Assembly: GCF_000281045.1 (NCBI RefSeq)
Contig: NW_008246079.1
Location: 177,283-223,598, forward strand
Direction of reading: 5' to 3'
DNA length: 46,316 bases
Origin: Saprolegnia diclina VS20
Taxonomy: Eukaryota > Oomycota > Saprolegniomycetes > Saprolegniales > Saprolegniaceae
The notes beneath the pieces were generated by a model. The model ran no database searches, was not told where the DNA came from, and saw only the letters and a program-made list of their open reading frames with translations. Positions within the stretch are counted from its first letter, which is position 1. Each line of letters begins with the position of its first letter. The translations under genes and the position numbers were made by a program. Shown piece by piece: positions 18,824 through 28,718 of the stretch.

Positions 18824-21656
18824 ATGCAGTTTGAGGGCGCGGGCATCACACTCGAGCGCAATGTGATCGCGATGCTCTCCGAGTGTGGCGACATCCCGCC
18901 CATGTACGAGGACCCGGACTTTGCTGCGCGCGCCGTGAGTCTGTTCAAAGACGCGGACGCGCCGCCCGAGTATGCGACGTCGACCAAGAAAGGCGACGAC
19001 GGCGCGATCGTGCACTGGTACCGCCCCAGCCAAGTGTGCGTCGAGCCCGACTACTTTAAGAGCACGGCGGGCTGCGGTACGCTGCGGGAAGGCAGTGGGC
19101 TCAACGATGCGTGGCTCCTCGGCGTCTTTGCCGCGCTGGCGCTTCACCAAGACAACTTGATCGAGAACCTCTTTGTGTCCCAAATGCACGACTTCAAGAC
19201 GTTCGGCATCTACACGTGCCAGTTCTACAAGGACTGCCAGTGGCTCGAGGTCGTCGCCGACACGCGGCTACCCTACTCTCAGCCGATCGCCGACGTCAAC
19301 GACCCGCGCTTGGCGCCGCCAAATGTGCAACCCGGTCATTGGCTCTACGGCAGCAGCCTCAATAAGAACGAAGTTTTTATCCCGCTCCTGGAGAAGGCGT
19401 ACGCCAAGTTTCACGGCAACTACGAGGTGCTCCACGACGGCAGCATCGTCGAGGCGTTCATCGACTGCACGGGTGGCAGCGTCAAGAAGATCGATCTGAG
19501 CTCGGACGCGACGCGGAAAACCCTGGTTGAAACCGGCGTCCTTTGGTCCAAGCTGCTCAAGCACCACAGTACGTACAAGAGCGTCTTGAGCTGCCAGCTC
19601 AAGATGGCGTCCATGTCCTACAACGACGTGACGACCGCTGGTATTCTCAAGAACCGCTTGTATGTGATCATGCACCTCAAGGAGCTCGGGTCGCTTCGCT
19701 TTATCAAGCTCAAGAACGTCTGGCAGCGCGGGTCCTGGAAGGGCGACTGGTCCAACGACGACTGCAAATGGGAAGACAACCTCCAAGTCGAGGCGGCGCT
19801 CCGCGCGGACGCAGCCTGCGACTTTAACCGGACCAAGAACGACGGCACGTTCTGGATGGTGTGGGAGGACTTTGTCGAAACGTTCAACGAGGTGTTCATC
19901 ACGCGCATCTTTCCGTCGAGCACGTGTCAGTACTGCGTGCGCGGCGAGTGGATTGGCCCGGCGGCGGCCGGCCCGCCCACCAAGCCAGCGACCGAGACCC
20001 ATCCGAGCGTCGACGATGAGCACGCCAAGGGCCCGAGTACGCGGGCGTGGACCGTCCAAGGCGAGACGGACCCTTCGTGGTTTCGCAACCCGCAGTACCG
20101 ACTGGTCGTCGACGACAAGTGCACGGTCTTGCTCTCGCTTTTGCAGCGCGACTTTCGCGTCTTCGGCGGCGACAACTTTGCCATCAACTTTGTTGTGCTC
20201 GAAGTCTCGAAAAAAGCGCTCCACGCATCGATCGTGTGGGAGTACGACAAGGCGCGCGTGGTCGCCGAGGCGCACAGCTACCCGCCCCACGACGCCTCCA
20301 AGGCAACGCTACCGAGCGCATCGACGTCGCACCCGGAACGTGAAATCTCAAAGGGCAATGTCGTGCTCGAGCCAGGTCGCGCGTATGTCGTTGTGCCGTA
20401 CACGGACCACGCCGGCGTCGACATGGAGTTCTTCCTCCGCATCTTTAGCTCGAAAGCCGTCCAGATCGACGCCCTCCGACCACTGCACGCCCTCGCAGTC
20501 CATGGCAAGTGGCGCGCGACGGACGACGGCGGCAACGGCAACACGAGCAGCGCCGGTGGTCCGCTCTGTCTCAGCCAGGGAATAAGCGGCCCCGAGAACT
20601 TAAGCTGGTGCCAAAACCCGCAGTTTCTCTTGCGCATGGCCCCCAAAGCCGCCGACGCCAAGCGCCCGGTCACGATCAAGATCGTCGCCAAGCAAACCTC
20701 GTACAAGGTGTCGACCAAAGGCCGCCGCGACGCACAGAAGGACAAGGCGCACGCACTCGGCCTCTCGGTCGTCCGGCCCGACGTCCTCGTTGACGACACG
20801 GCGACGACCAAGAAGCGCGTCAAAGCCGAAAAAGTTGATTTCCTCGGTGAGACCAAGGGCCCAAGCCGCGCTCCAAAAGCGCCGCCGATCCCAGAGCGGA
20901 AGCTGCTCGTGAAGGCGGACGAGTGGTGCACGCTCTCGGACCATGCGAGTCCGTTGATTGCAACGCTGTTTCTTCGCAAAGTCAACCCAGATTGGCTCGT
21001 CCACGGTCTTTGGGTCGTGCCGTCCCTCGGCGAGCCGCTCGTTGAAGGCACATTCGAGATTGAAGTGCACAGCGACGACGTCGTGACACTCGATGAGGTG
21101 CCGAGCATCATGGCCAAGACCATTGCGGGTGTACGTGGAAGCCTGGTGCATCTCAGATCTGATTTATCGAGGTTGTAGGAGTGGAATGAACACAAAAATA
21201 CCGTCGGTGGCGCGCACTTGAACCCGGACTGGAAGAAAAATCCCAAGTTTTACTTGACGCTGCAGTGCGTGCGCCCGGCCAATGTTGTGATTCACTTGCA
21301 CCGGTCCGAGCACGAGTGGCGCTCGAAATGCAAGAAGGACTCGGTACGACATATTGTCCATCGTTAGAACCTTATGAAAAACGGAGTAGGTCGGCACCAT
21401 GATGGGCTTTTACCTTTTCCAAGGCGCGAAGATCCAACGCGACGCCTCGAGCGTCACTGTTGACGGGCGCATGTGGACTGAAACGGACTTTGTGCCGATG
21501 CACAGCGTCGCGTCACCGCCACTGAGTCTCCCCGCGCTCTTCAACGAGTCGTACGTTATCATGCCGACGACGTGGGAGCCCAACCGAAGTGGTCGGTTCC
21601 TCCTCTCCGTCTCGGCCGACTGCGACTTTACGCTCCTCAGCGAAGACGACGCCTAG
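18824..21656 (+). CDS. Calpain-like protein with degenerate catalytic site
   Basis: About 912 residues: exon 1 18824-21130, exon 2 21179-21343, exon 3 21390-21656; introns 48 and 46 bp. The first 340 residues align with the calpain (C2) papain-fold core. Where calpains have the catalytic Cys (GDCW) this has LNDAWLLG, with Ala at residue 96. Where they have GHAY it has NRLY, with Arg278 in the His position. The Asn is kept in LKNVW (Asn298). The typical GSWKGDWSND follows. After the core come three or more beta-sandwich modules like calpain domain III, beginning near SWFRNPQYRL (415), SWCQNPQFLL (590) and NPDWKKNPKFYL (about 785). It should bind rather than cut. ATG 18824 is the first ATG in frame; a stop lies upstream at 18779. 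Similar inactive calpains are known in protists and animals. Confidence 0.88.
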
Positions 21657-22052
21657 CGTTACTGCATCAGGATACCTACAAAAGGCAGTTTACATCTTAC
21701 TTTTGGCTGCATGAGTCATTGTATGCGACGTGCTTCTCGAACTGTACTAGGGTGACAGCCATGCGTTCGCTTTGGTGGTATCCTCCATCAAGCTGTTCTG
21801 CCGTTTGGATATGGACTCGGTGCTTGAATACACTGTAGCGCTTGATACACTGTAGCGGAGATAGCATGAGGTTAGAGTACCCTAAACCACGAGGCATGTC
21901 CCACATCGACGCAGATGCGGGTCGGCGCCGTGTATCCGCATCCTGTTGGAATGTGATTCCGTACCCGCATCTTCGTCCTCCTCATCGCCGCCAGTCACAA
22001 GAGCAGACCGAGATTGAACACGACAATAAAATAATTAAATAAAATACGACAA
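21657..22052. other. Convergent intergenic region
   Basis: 396 bp between the 3' ends of the calpain-like and zinc-repeat genes. CTTGATACACTGTAGCG-like words occur twice around 21820-21860. AATAAAATAATTAAATAAAA at about 22023-22042 could give polyadenylation signals. Nothing else seen. Confidence 0.45.
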
Positions 22053-22723
22053 TCACGAGTGGAGCATCTTGGCGTGGGCGATGCACATACTATGGCGCTG
22101 CGCCCACTTGGGGCAGTGGCCGCCGCCGTTAAACTTGCAGCGCTGGCCGCCACCTACACCGTCCCCCATGAGCACTTGCGCAGGCATGCATGTGCATACC
22201 GTGCGCTCTGCAAAAGCCGCCACCTTGGTTATTCTTGATGCACCCTGGCGCCCGGCAGGCCACGCGGCCACCGTGCACCTTGCAGACGCCTTTGGACTGC
22301 GCTGTCGACGTGCAACCATCGACGAGGCACTGCTTGCCGCCACCATGCGTGATGCAGAGGCCACTGCGCTGGCTCGACCGTGGGCAGCTAGAGTGGCATG
22401 AGTACGCTGATCAACCGATGGAAGTCTACGTACGATGGCACGGTGCAGCGCTGGCCGCCACCGTGGGCCTTGCAGCGGCCCTTGGAGCGGGCGACATTGT
22501 CGCACGTCTCGACCGAGCACTTCTTCTTGAGCATCGCCGTGTCGGCGGGCCGAGTCTCTTTGGCCGCGGCTAATTGGTCGGCGAGCGGAATCAAGATCGC
22601 GTTGGGTGCGAAGGGTGCGAGGTGCAAGGTCGGGAAGCCGTCGAGCGACGTCGGGGACGGCGCGAGGTACGATGCAAGGCTCGGGAGGAGCCGGAGGCGC
22701 GGCAGGACCGTGGCGGCTTGCAT
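22053..22723 (-). CDS. Cys/His zinc-repeat protein of the HGGG (WRKY19-like) type
   Basis: About 192 residues from exons 22723-22434, 22387-22200 and 22153-22053; the introns are 46 bp each. The first 65 residues are hydrophobic and Pro-rich. Then comes a strict 24-residue repeat, C-x4-C-x9-C-x2-H-G-G-x4, four times in a row. The first two begin CSVETCDNVARSKGRCKAHG and CTVPSC...CITHGGG; two more and a diverged fifth (CKFNGGGHCP...CIAHAK) follow. Such repeats occur in many oomycete proteins annotated as WRKY19-like from similarity to a plant WRKY protein's zinc region. There is no WRKY domain here. Zinc binding is likely and the role is unknown. Intron 1 cuts inside repeat 2 and intron 2 inside the HGG of repeat 4. 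Both must be removed for the repeats to line up, which supports the model. Confidence 0.82.
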
Positions 22724-25700
22724 ACCAAGACGAATATTTCAGAATACGAAGAAAAGAACCAACTAATCTCTCATTTTACGCCGGCACAATGCACTTGTCT
22801 AAGCCAATAGAGGCGGTCGAATCTTCTCGCCGACTGGCGATTGGCACGGACGCGAACCCACCATGCTGCAGCGTCCCACGCTCCAGTCAGCGGGCCACGT
22901 GTGTCACGCCCGTCGTTGAAGGTGCAGATTCCCCAAGATTCGATTCCTATAGCACCAAGATCTTAGGTCTACACAGGCGCAGTTGCAGGCCAGGTCGTGA
23001 CACCCACGCGAGATCCGAGCATGCTCCATTTGAGCACAAACAACATGTGCAGGTCACACCCCTTTCCTATGGCGACGCGCTTCTATGAAGGACGTCGTGG
23101 TCGCTGGAATCCCAAGCGTAGACCTGTGGTATTAGAGAAAGATTTCCAAACTAAGCTAATCAAATTGGAGTGCCATTTGCATACCGCCATCGAGACGCTC
23201 GTTTCGATTACGAAATGGCGCGGTTGTCAGTCGAGCGCTGTCCGACCACTGCACGCGTGCTTACCACCTCGAACCTCGAAAGAGAGGGAAAAGGGACGAA
23301 AGATTCGATGACGAAGCCGACATTGGACGCTCAGCATGTTAGATACATAATGTACCCTCAACCGACGGCAGACTGCAGGTTGGGACCAGACTACGCCGGC
23401 ACGACCACAGCGTTTGGCCACGAGTGCATCTGGCGCGTCCGGATGGCTGGCACTGGTCACGGCCGTGCCAACAGGCTACTTTGGTGGACTCTGAGGTGCC
23501 GCATCGACGACCGATGAGAGAGGCTGCGGAGACCACGGCGAGCGATATGTATTGCTCGAATGCTGCTTTGCGGCAGTCACGAAGCGAGGAGCGTCGAATC
23601 TTCAAGGAACCGGCGACCAGAATGATGGATACACCTACACAGACAGCACGTGTTGCACCATATGGTCACTGATTGCAGAAGACCACAAACGGCGTGACGA
23701 CCTGGCGCCAGTGAGCCGAGCGCGTTACGCTCACCATACACGCTACCACAGAATACCAGGGCGTCTTCAATCGTATGTCGATCGACCTAATGACGTAGTA
23801 GCTCACGCACCGGCATGCAGGTGGAGACATGCCGCTTCCGAATGCGTCTTCCTCGTGGATGCTTCCTTTTCGTTCTGACGTTATCTATTGGCGATGGGGT
23901 AGTGCAACCATGGAATGACGGACTCGAATCGCGAGTGAATCCCGAGCGAAGTTGTCGAGGGTAGAAGACACCACGTCGGTAGAGGCGATGGTAGTAGTGT
24001 CACGCGAATCTGCAGGCGCCATCCGACACGAGCACTCCAAGACGATCGTCACGTGCAAGCAGAGAACACACACGCAGCAACCCGCGCCTTAGCGACCTAT
24101 GAGAGCCTTTGATTTATGCCCTTGGCGAGCCCACGTGAAAAATATGAAGTTGGTTGTGGGGAATGAGGCAAGGCCTCCCGACGTAGGACGATCGCCAAAA
24201 TAATATGAGCATTCACCAGCTCCTTCTTGCCTACTGCACGTCGTCGACGAATCGCTTATGGGCATCGATCGATCCGAGTGCGTGTGTGGGGCTCCCTTGG
24301 ACGACGAGACCGCAGTCAAGCGTTAGGTGCACTGTACGTTGTCTCTACCAAGAAGCTTGGTCCGATGGAAGCAAGGATCTATGGAAAGCGTTTGTGGAGG
24401 GTGACAAGGCCTCGTGAGGGCGATGCTCGACCCGCATCGATCGTTGAGCGGTCCAAGCCACGGCGACTCAAAAGCTGCTTCTGCCTCGACGCAATAGTTC
24501 CATTGCGTGATTCATGTAGTGCCTCAATCAAGAGCAAACAACTTCGGGGGCACCAACCATGTTAATGTGTGACCGTTGGTCGCATGCAGTGGTGGGGCAC
24601 TGGGTGTGAGCCTAGCCCACGTCAACACCACTAGGCCGGGACAAGGCGATGTGTGTTTGCATGTTTAGTCCTACGGGAGAAGCCCGTTGATGTGAGACTG
24701 TACAATCTTTGGCAGCAGCCAGTAGACTGTCACTTTCCTATTTGCCTCGTAGTACACACGCCGGTGTTTGGGAGTACGGCCTCCCTTTGTCTGGCGTTGT
24801 CTTCGTGGCGGAAGCGGTCACATAATGCCCGCCATGCCAGTGGTGGGCGAGGCAGGTTAACTTGTTGCCTGGCGCTACACATGTGGGCTTGAGCCCACTT
24901 GCCTGTGTGTTCTAGATCTGGGCCTCTTCATGCGCACTTCCTCTTTTACTTTTTGTGAACGAGTGAGTCATCTTTTGCGTCGTGGATTCCTGCTTCACAT
25001 GCGGATTCAAGCCCCGTTTCTTCTCTTTCACATTGGCGGTGACATCAGAGCCAACAAGCTGTTTAAGTATCGATGCTGCAGCAAGCGCTTGCTTGGGTGA
25101 TCTCAGTGTCGCCACAAGCTGCGTGCATCCACTTGAGGTGGAGCGGCCGACGACGCTGGCGCATCAAAGGGCATCTCGCAGCTTTGTACCGGACGCCACC
25201 CACTTGTGAACGTTCACAAAGGTGATAATGCAGCCCGAGCCCCACCCGTCGAACGCAGCAGCCTGAACGCAGCGCCATCTCAAGCTGTGAACAAGCTGTG
25301 GCCAACTGACCCTCTCGGATATACAGTGCCAGAGCTCTTGCTATGGTGTCGCCCCAATATATTCACGGCGACGGCAAGACGCCCGGTAGTGGAGATACGT
25401 TTGGGCTAGCGACCGCCGAGTCGAGCTGGCTTCGAGTTCAAGCTCTCGTTTCGAATCAGTGGGTGCATGAGGTCACTGCGTACATAGTACATGGCAAGCT
25501 TCTTGCATGCAGCCGCGCCTCCATGATAGGCAGTTCTTATTTCCCTTCATTATACATAGCCTCTTACATTGCATACTTGCCACGAAATGTTGGGATCATT
25601 TTATAGAGTAAAAAACCTGCATTATGTAATACACTGTGTCATTATATTAAGGAAGTCTGCGTGCGACATGAGGTTCGATATGCGTGCCAGCCAATCCGGA

Positions 25701-25752
25701 ACGGCGGATCTCGGCGAGGATCGCCACATCCCGACGACGACGACGGAGATGG
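22724..25752. other. 3-kb gene-poor region
   Basis: CCAAT words at 22804-22808 and 22840-22844 probably belong to the promoter of the zinc-repeat gene. The rest has many short readings on both strands without recognised motifs. Composition changes near 24580-24900, where a short inverted word (GCCTAG...CTAGGC, about 24613-24640) occurs. It may be old transposon debris, but I can name no element. Confidence 0.45.
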
Positions 25753-25770
25753 CTCACATTCCCTTTTGCC
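25753..25770 (+). promoter_or_regulatory. Initiator-like element of trypsin-like gene 1
   Basis: CTCACATTCCCTTTTGCC, three bases before the ATG at 25774. It is almost the same word as before the genes at 6150 and 35598. Confidence 0.5.
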
Positions 25771-25773
25771 GCC

Positions 25774-26565
25774 ATGCAGCTCCAGCTTGCGCTCACCGCC
25801 GCCGCCGCGACCCTCGCTGCCGGCCATATCTTCGAGTCAGACCACAAGATGATCTTTGCCGGCTCCGAAGAAGCCAAGGGCAATGCCACCTTTGTGGCCG
25901 GTCTTCGTGACACGGCCGACGGGCTCAACCGCTGCGCGGGCACGCTCATCGCGCCAACGGCGGTCTTGACGTCGGCGCACTGCCTCTTCAAGCAGGTGGG
26001 CCCGCGCCAGTACCAGTTCACGCCCGTCAACTACGTCTCGATCGGGTCGCACTACGCCAACGGGACAGACAATGACTCGGAGCTCATCAAGGTGACGCAG
26101 AGCGCGCCGCATGGCAACTACTCGTTCAACAGCGTCTACTGGGAGTCCCAGTACGACTTTGCGATCCTCGTCCTCGAAAAAGCGTCCAAGTTTACGCCGC
26201 TCGACATTTACTTTGAAGACGACAGCGTGAACGCGCCCGGCACGACCGCCATGGTGCGCGGCTGGCCGCACCAGCCCAAATCCAAGGACCCGACGACGCT
26301 CAAGGTCGAGCTCGCGACGATCCAAAAGCCCGACGAGTGCAAGGCCGCGTACCCGCAGGTGCAGCCCGTCCACATTTGCACGGCCGCGAGCTCGGTCAGC
26401 GACCTCTGCGCCGGCGACTCGGGCGGCCCGCTCACGGTCAAGAAGGACGGAAAGGAGGTGCTCATTGGCGTCGACAGCTACGGCGCGGGCTGCGGCGGCG
26501 GCATCGGCATCTATGGCCGCATCTCGTCCGGCAAGTCGTTCATCCAGCCTTTCCTCGCCAAGTAA
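25774..26565 (+). CDS. Secreted trypsin-like serine protease
   Basis: An intronless 263-residue S1 family protease. The start at 25774 gives a clear signal peptide (MQLQLALTAAAATLAAG); upstream in-frame codons would add an Arg-rich run and are rejected. The mature part lacks the usual IVGG and instead reads IFAGSEEAKGNATFVAG. The triad is complete: His69 in TSAHC, Asp128 in YDFAIL, Ser216 in GDSGGP. Asp210 sits at the S1-pocket position 189, so cleavage after Arg or Lys is expected. Four Cys of the core are visible (CAG..., HC, IC, LC) plus GCGGG. N-glycosylation sites occur at NATF, NGTD and NYSF. Saprolegnialean oomycetes secrete many such proteases for nutrition and host attack. It forms a tandem pair with the protein at 27164. 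Confidence 0.92.
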   Translation: MQLQLALTAAAATLAAGHIFESDHKMIFAGSEEAKGNATFVAGLRDTADGLNRCAGTLIAPTAVLTSAHCLFKQVGPRQYQFTPVNYVSIGSHYANGTDNDSELIKVTQSAPHGNYSFNSVYWESQYDFAILVLEKASKFTPLDIYFEDDSVNAPGTTAMVRGWPHQPKSKDPTTLKVELATIQKPDECKAAYPQVQPVHICTAASSVSDLCAGDSGGPLTVKKDGKEVLIGVDSYGAGCGGGIGIYGRISSGKSFIQPFLAK

Positions 26566-27144
26566 TTTCAATCCCATTTTCAATGTTTCAACTCTGTCGC
26601 TGGCCGACATCAGCACGGGGCGGTCCTAGTCGAATTGAGCGAATCGTGGCGTGTCGGTTGCTGCAGCTGGCAACCAGCTCTGGCTCGGAGCACGTGAGCT
26701 GACGCGCGTGCAGCTGGGACGGACTGCTGGTCGACAGGAGTCATCTCGAAATCAAAGCGCCGCAGCTGTGCGGGGGGTTGAAGCTAAACCTCTATTTTCA
26801 TGTACCTGCATAAACCAATCGTTTGTGCAGTCGTGTAATAAGAAATAAAAAGAGTCCAAAACCGTGGCAGTCGATATCCTTCAATATATAATAGATATGC
26901 TTGAACTGCGCAGGGCCGAGCCTCGGCAAACTCATTTTTTGCGACAACAGTCCATGAAGCTGACAAGCAAGGATGTACTATCTTGGCTCGATGAGTGCTA
27001 CTACATGCCTATCTATCCAGCACTTCTATCCATCGCTCTGCGCTGGGTTGAAAAAGCTTGGGCTGGGAGTTGGCTGGGTTGTTCGTCGTTTCGCGTCCAG
27101 GAAATGGGCCAATCAGAGCGCGGCAAGGATACGCTGTCAGCGTC
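26566..27144. other. Intergenic, promoter of trypsin-like gene 2
   Basis: About 580 bp. CCAAT at 26815-26819 and 27109-27113, the second 32 bp before the initiator-like element. The reading frame of the downstream gene is open through here back to 26864, but the sequence is not secretory and looks like chance. Confidence 0.5.
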
Positions 27145-27160
27145 GCTCATTCCACAACTG
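27145..27160 (+). promoter_or_regulatory. Oomycete initiator of trypsin-like gene 2
   Basis: GCTCATTCCACAACTG fits GCTCATTYYNCAWTTT at 14 of 16 positions, with mismatches only in the final T run. It ends three bases before ATG 27164, supporting that start over the longer open frame. Confidence 0.65.
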
Positions 27161-27163
27161 ACC

Positions 27164-27937
27164 ATGCTCGCCGCACTCCGCACGCTTGGCCTCACTGCGC
27201 TGGTCGCGACGAACGTCTTGGGGTGGCCCATGCTTCATGGTGGCAACCCCGCGCCAGACGCCACCTTTGTTGCGGGCGTCCGCGACTCGATCAACGGCGC
27301 CAACCGCTGCGCCGGCACGCTCATTGCACCCCGTCTCGTGCTCACGGCGGCGCACTGCCTCTTCACACAAGTTCAAATCCGCGTGTATCAGTTCTTGCCC
27401 GCGCAGTACGTCTCGATTGGCGCAGTGAACGCCAACGGCACTGGCGAGCAGATCGCGGTCATTCAGAGCGTCGTGCACCCCAACTACACGTACGATGCCC
27501 TCAACTGGTCAACGACGAATGACGTTGGCGTGCTTATCCTCGCCTCGCCGTCAAGCTACCCTCCGATCGCGCTCGACTTTAACCCACTTGTGCCCGCCGG
27601 CGTCTCGGCAACCGTGTACGGCTGGCCGGATGCCGCTGGCAATCGATCTGTCGAGACCGCCACGGTGCTGAGCCAAGGTGCGTGTCAAAGTGTGTTTACC
27701 CAGCTCAGCGCTACGAGTCTGTGCACTGAAGCCGAGTCGCAGCGCAACCAATGCAGTCGCAACTCGGGCGGTCCCTTGACCATCGTCGCCAACGGCTCGC
27801 AGGTCCTCGTCGGCGTCGATAGCTTTGGCATCGACTGCCAATCCGGGATCGACGTCTCGGCGCGGCTCTCGTCCGCACAAGACTTTTTGACACCGTTCTT
27901 GACCAACGCCACGTTGAACACAGTGTTGTCTCTCTAA
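27164..27937 (+). CDS. Secreted trypsin-fold protein with altered active-site loop
   Basis: An intronless 257-residue S1-family protein, a tandem paralogue of the protease at 25774. The signal peptide is MLAALRTLGLTALVATNVLG. His64 (TAAHC) and Asp120 (NDVGVL) are in place and Ser201 is kept. The loop before it, however, is NQCSRNSGGP instead of D-x-C-x-GDSGGP. In chymotrypsin numbering Gly193 is Arg, Asp194 is Asn and Asp189 is Asn. Gly193 forms the oxyanion hole and Asp194 holds the activated N-terminus, so activity should be very low or absent and trypsin specificity lost. Oomycete glucanase inhibitor proteins are a precedent for secreted trypsin folds used as non-catalytic binders. That this one acts so is inference. 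It has several N-glycosylation sites (NGTG, NYTY, NWST). Confidence 0.88.
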   Translation: MLAALRTLGLTALVATNVLGWPMLHGGNPAPDATFVAGVRDSINGANRCAGTLIAPRLVLTAAHCLFTQVQIRVYQFLPAQYVSIGAVNANGTGEQIAVIQSVVHPNYTYDALNWSTTNDVGVLILASPSSYPPIALDFNPLVPAGVSATVYGWPDAAGNRSVETATVLSQGACQSVFTQLSATSLCTEAESQRNQCSRNSGGPLTIVANGSQVLVGVDSFGIDCQSGIDVSARLSSAQDFLTPFLTNATLNTVLSL

Positions 27938-28248
27938 TAAGAACACTATCACGAATGGTCTTGGGTGTTGCCCAATCAACAACTGCAGTATCATGAAATA
28001 CAGTGTATGGGATTCTGTATTTCTGGTATCCACGGAGCTTCACTCATCAGGATGGGCAGTTGAACCCTGGCGCCATCTCGCCGTGCTCCACGAGGACGAT
28101 GGAGCGTCGTGTTTCCAGCTCAACGAGTTGTAGAATCAAGCTAGCTATATGCGTCCATGTAAGCTTAGTCAGGCACAGAACCTAGTCGAAGACGTACCGA
28201 CTTGTAGTTAGTTGACCGAATGCGGTGCCAACGACGTCAAAATGACCC

Positions 28249-28354
28249 AAGTTGCCTTGCCTCAGTCGCCAGGGCGCATTTAATTCCATATTTTTTAAAG
28301 AAGCATACAAACCTTAGGTAAATGTGGCGATATTTGAATTAAATACGGCAACTT
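28249..28354. mobile_element. Small terminal inverted repeat unit, MITE-like
   Basis: AAGTTGCC at 28249-28256 is mirrored by GGCAACTT at 28347-28354. Inside, ATTTAATTC is mirrored by GAATTAAAT. The unit is about 106 bp, AT-rich in the middle and has no coding sequence, as in small non-autonomous DNA elements. Flanks share only TGAC, so a target-site duplication is not secure. Confidence 0.35.
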
Positions 28355-28371
28355 TGACTCCAGCGCAGTAG

Positions 28372-28481
28372 CCAATCCGCGACGAACGTCCATTTCCGTT
28401 ACAGATTGCCCAGTCGAGTATACTCATCCCAAGTTTAAATCTGGCCAATCGTGCCATGGCAAGCTGTTCTTTTCAACCAAT
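28372..28481 (+). promoter_or_regulatory. Three CCAAT boxes upstream of the MYB gene
   Basis: CCAAT at 28372-28376, 28445-28449 and 28477-28481, all in the same orientation, 240-350 bp before ATG 28719. Confidence 0.45.
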
Positions 28482-28718
28482 CGGCATGCTGTATTAACTC
28501 TTGCAGTAGGTATCAACTTATTACGCACAAGGTACCCCACATACTCAGAGCCCAAAAGCCAAATCCGCTGTTGATAGGATACATGAATGGAATTTCTCGC
28601 AACGTCTCCGAGCTTGAGGAGAAAAGATATGGCTTGGTGCGTCAGAGGGTCTTATTTATAAACGGCGAGCCCAACGACGCCAATCAAGGTGGACGTGGAC
28701 GATAGCAGCGGCGCCAGC

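Larger units (their letters stand above)
27938..28718. other. Gene-free region upstream of the MYB gene
   Basis: Contains the MITE-like inverted repeat and the CCAAT boxes listed separately. No coding feature is supported. Confidence 0.5.

Noticed and set aside
24580-24900. Possible retroelement-derived sequence
   Set aside because: Composition and a short inverted word hinted at an element end, but no paired repeats or coding domains could be shown.
24912-25115. Lys-rich minus-strand reading
   Set aside because: Only 67 residues, no recognised domain, and no upstream or downstream partner.
26864-27163. 100-residue N-terminal extension of trypsin-like protein 2
   Set aside because: The extension has no secretory character, crosses a CCAAT box and the initiator; the ATG at 27164 gives a clean signal peptide.
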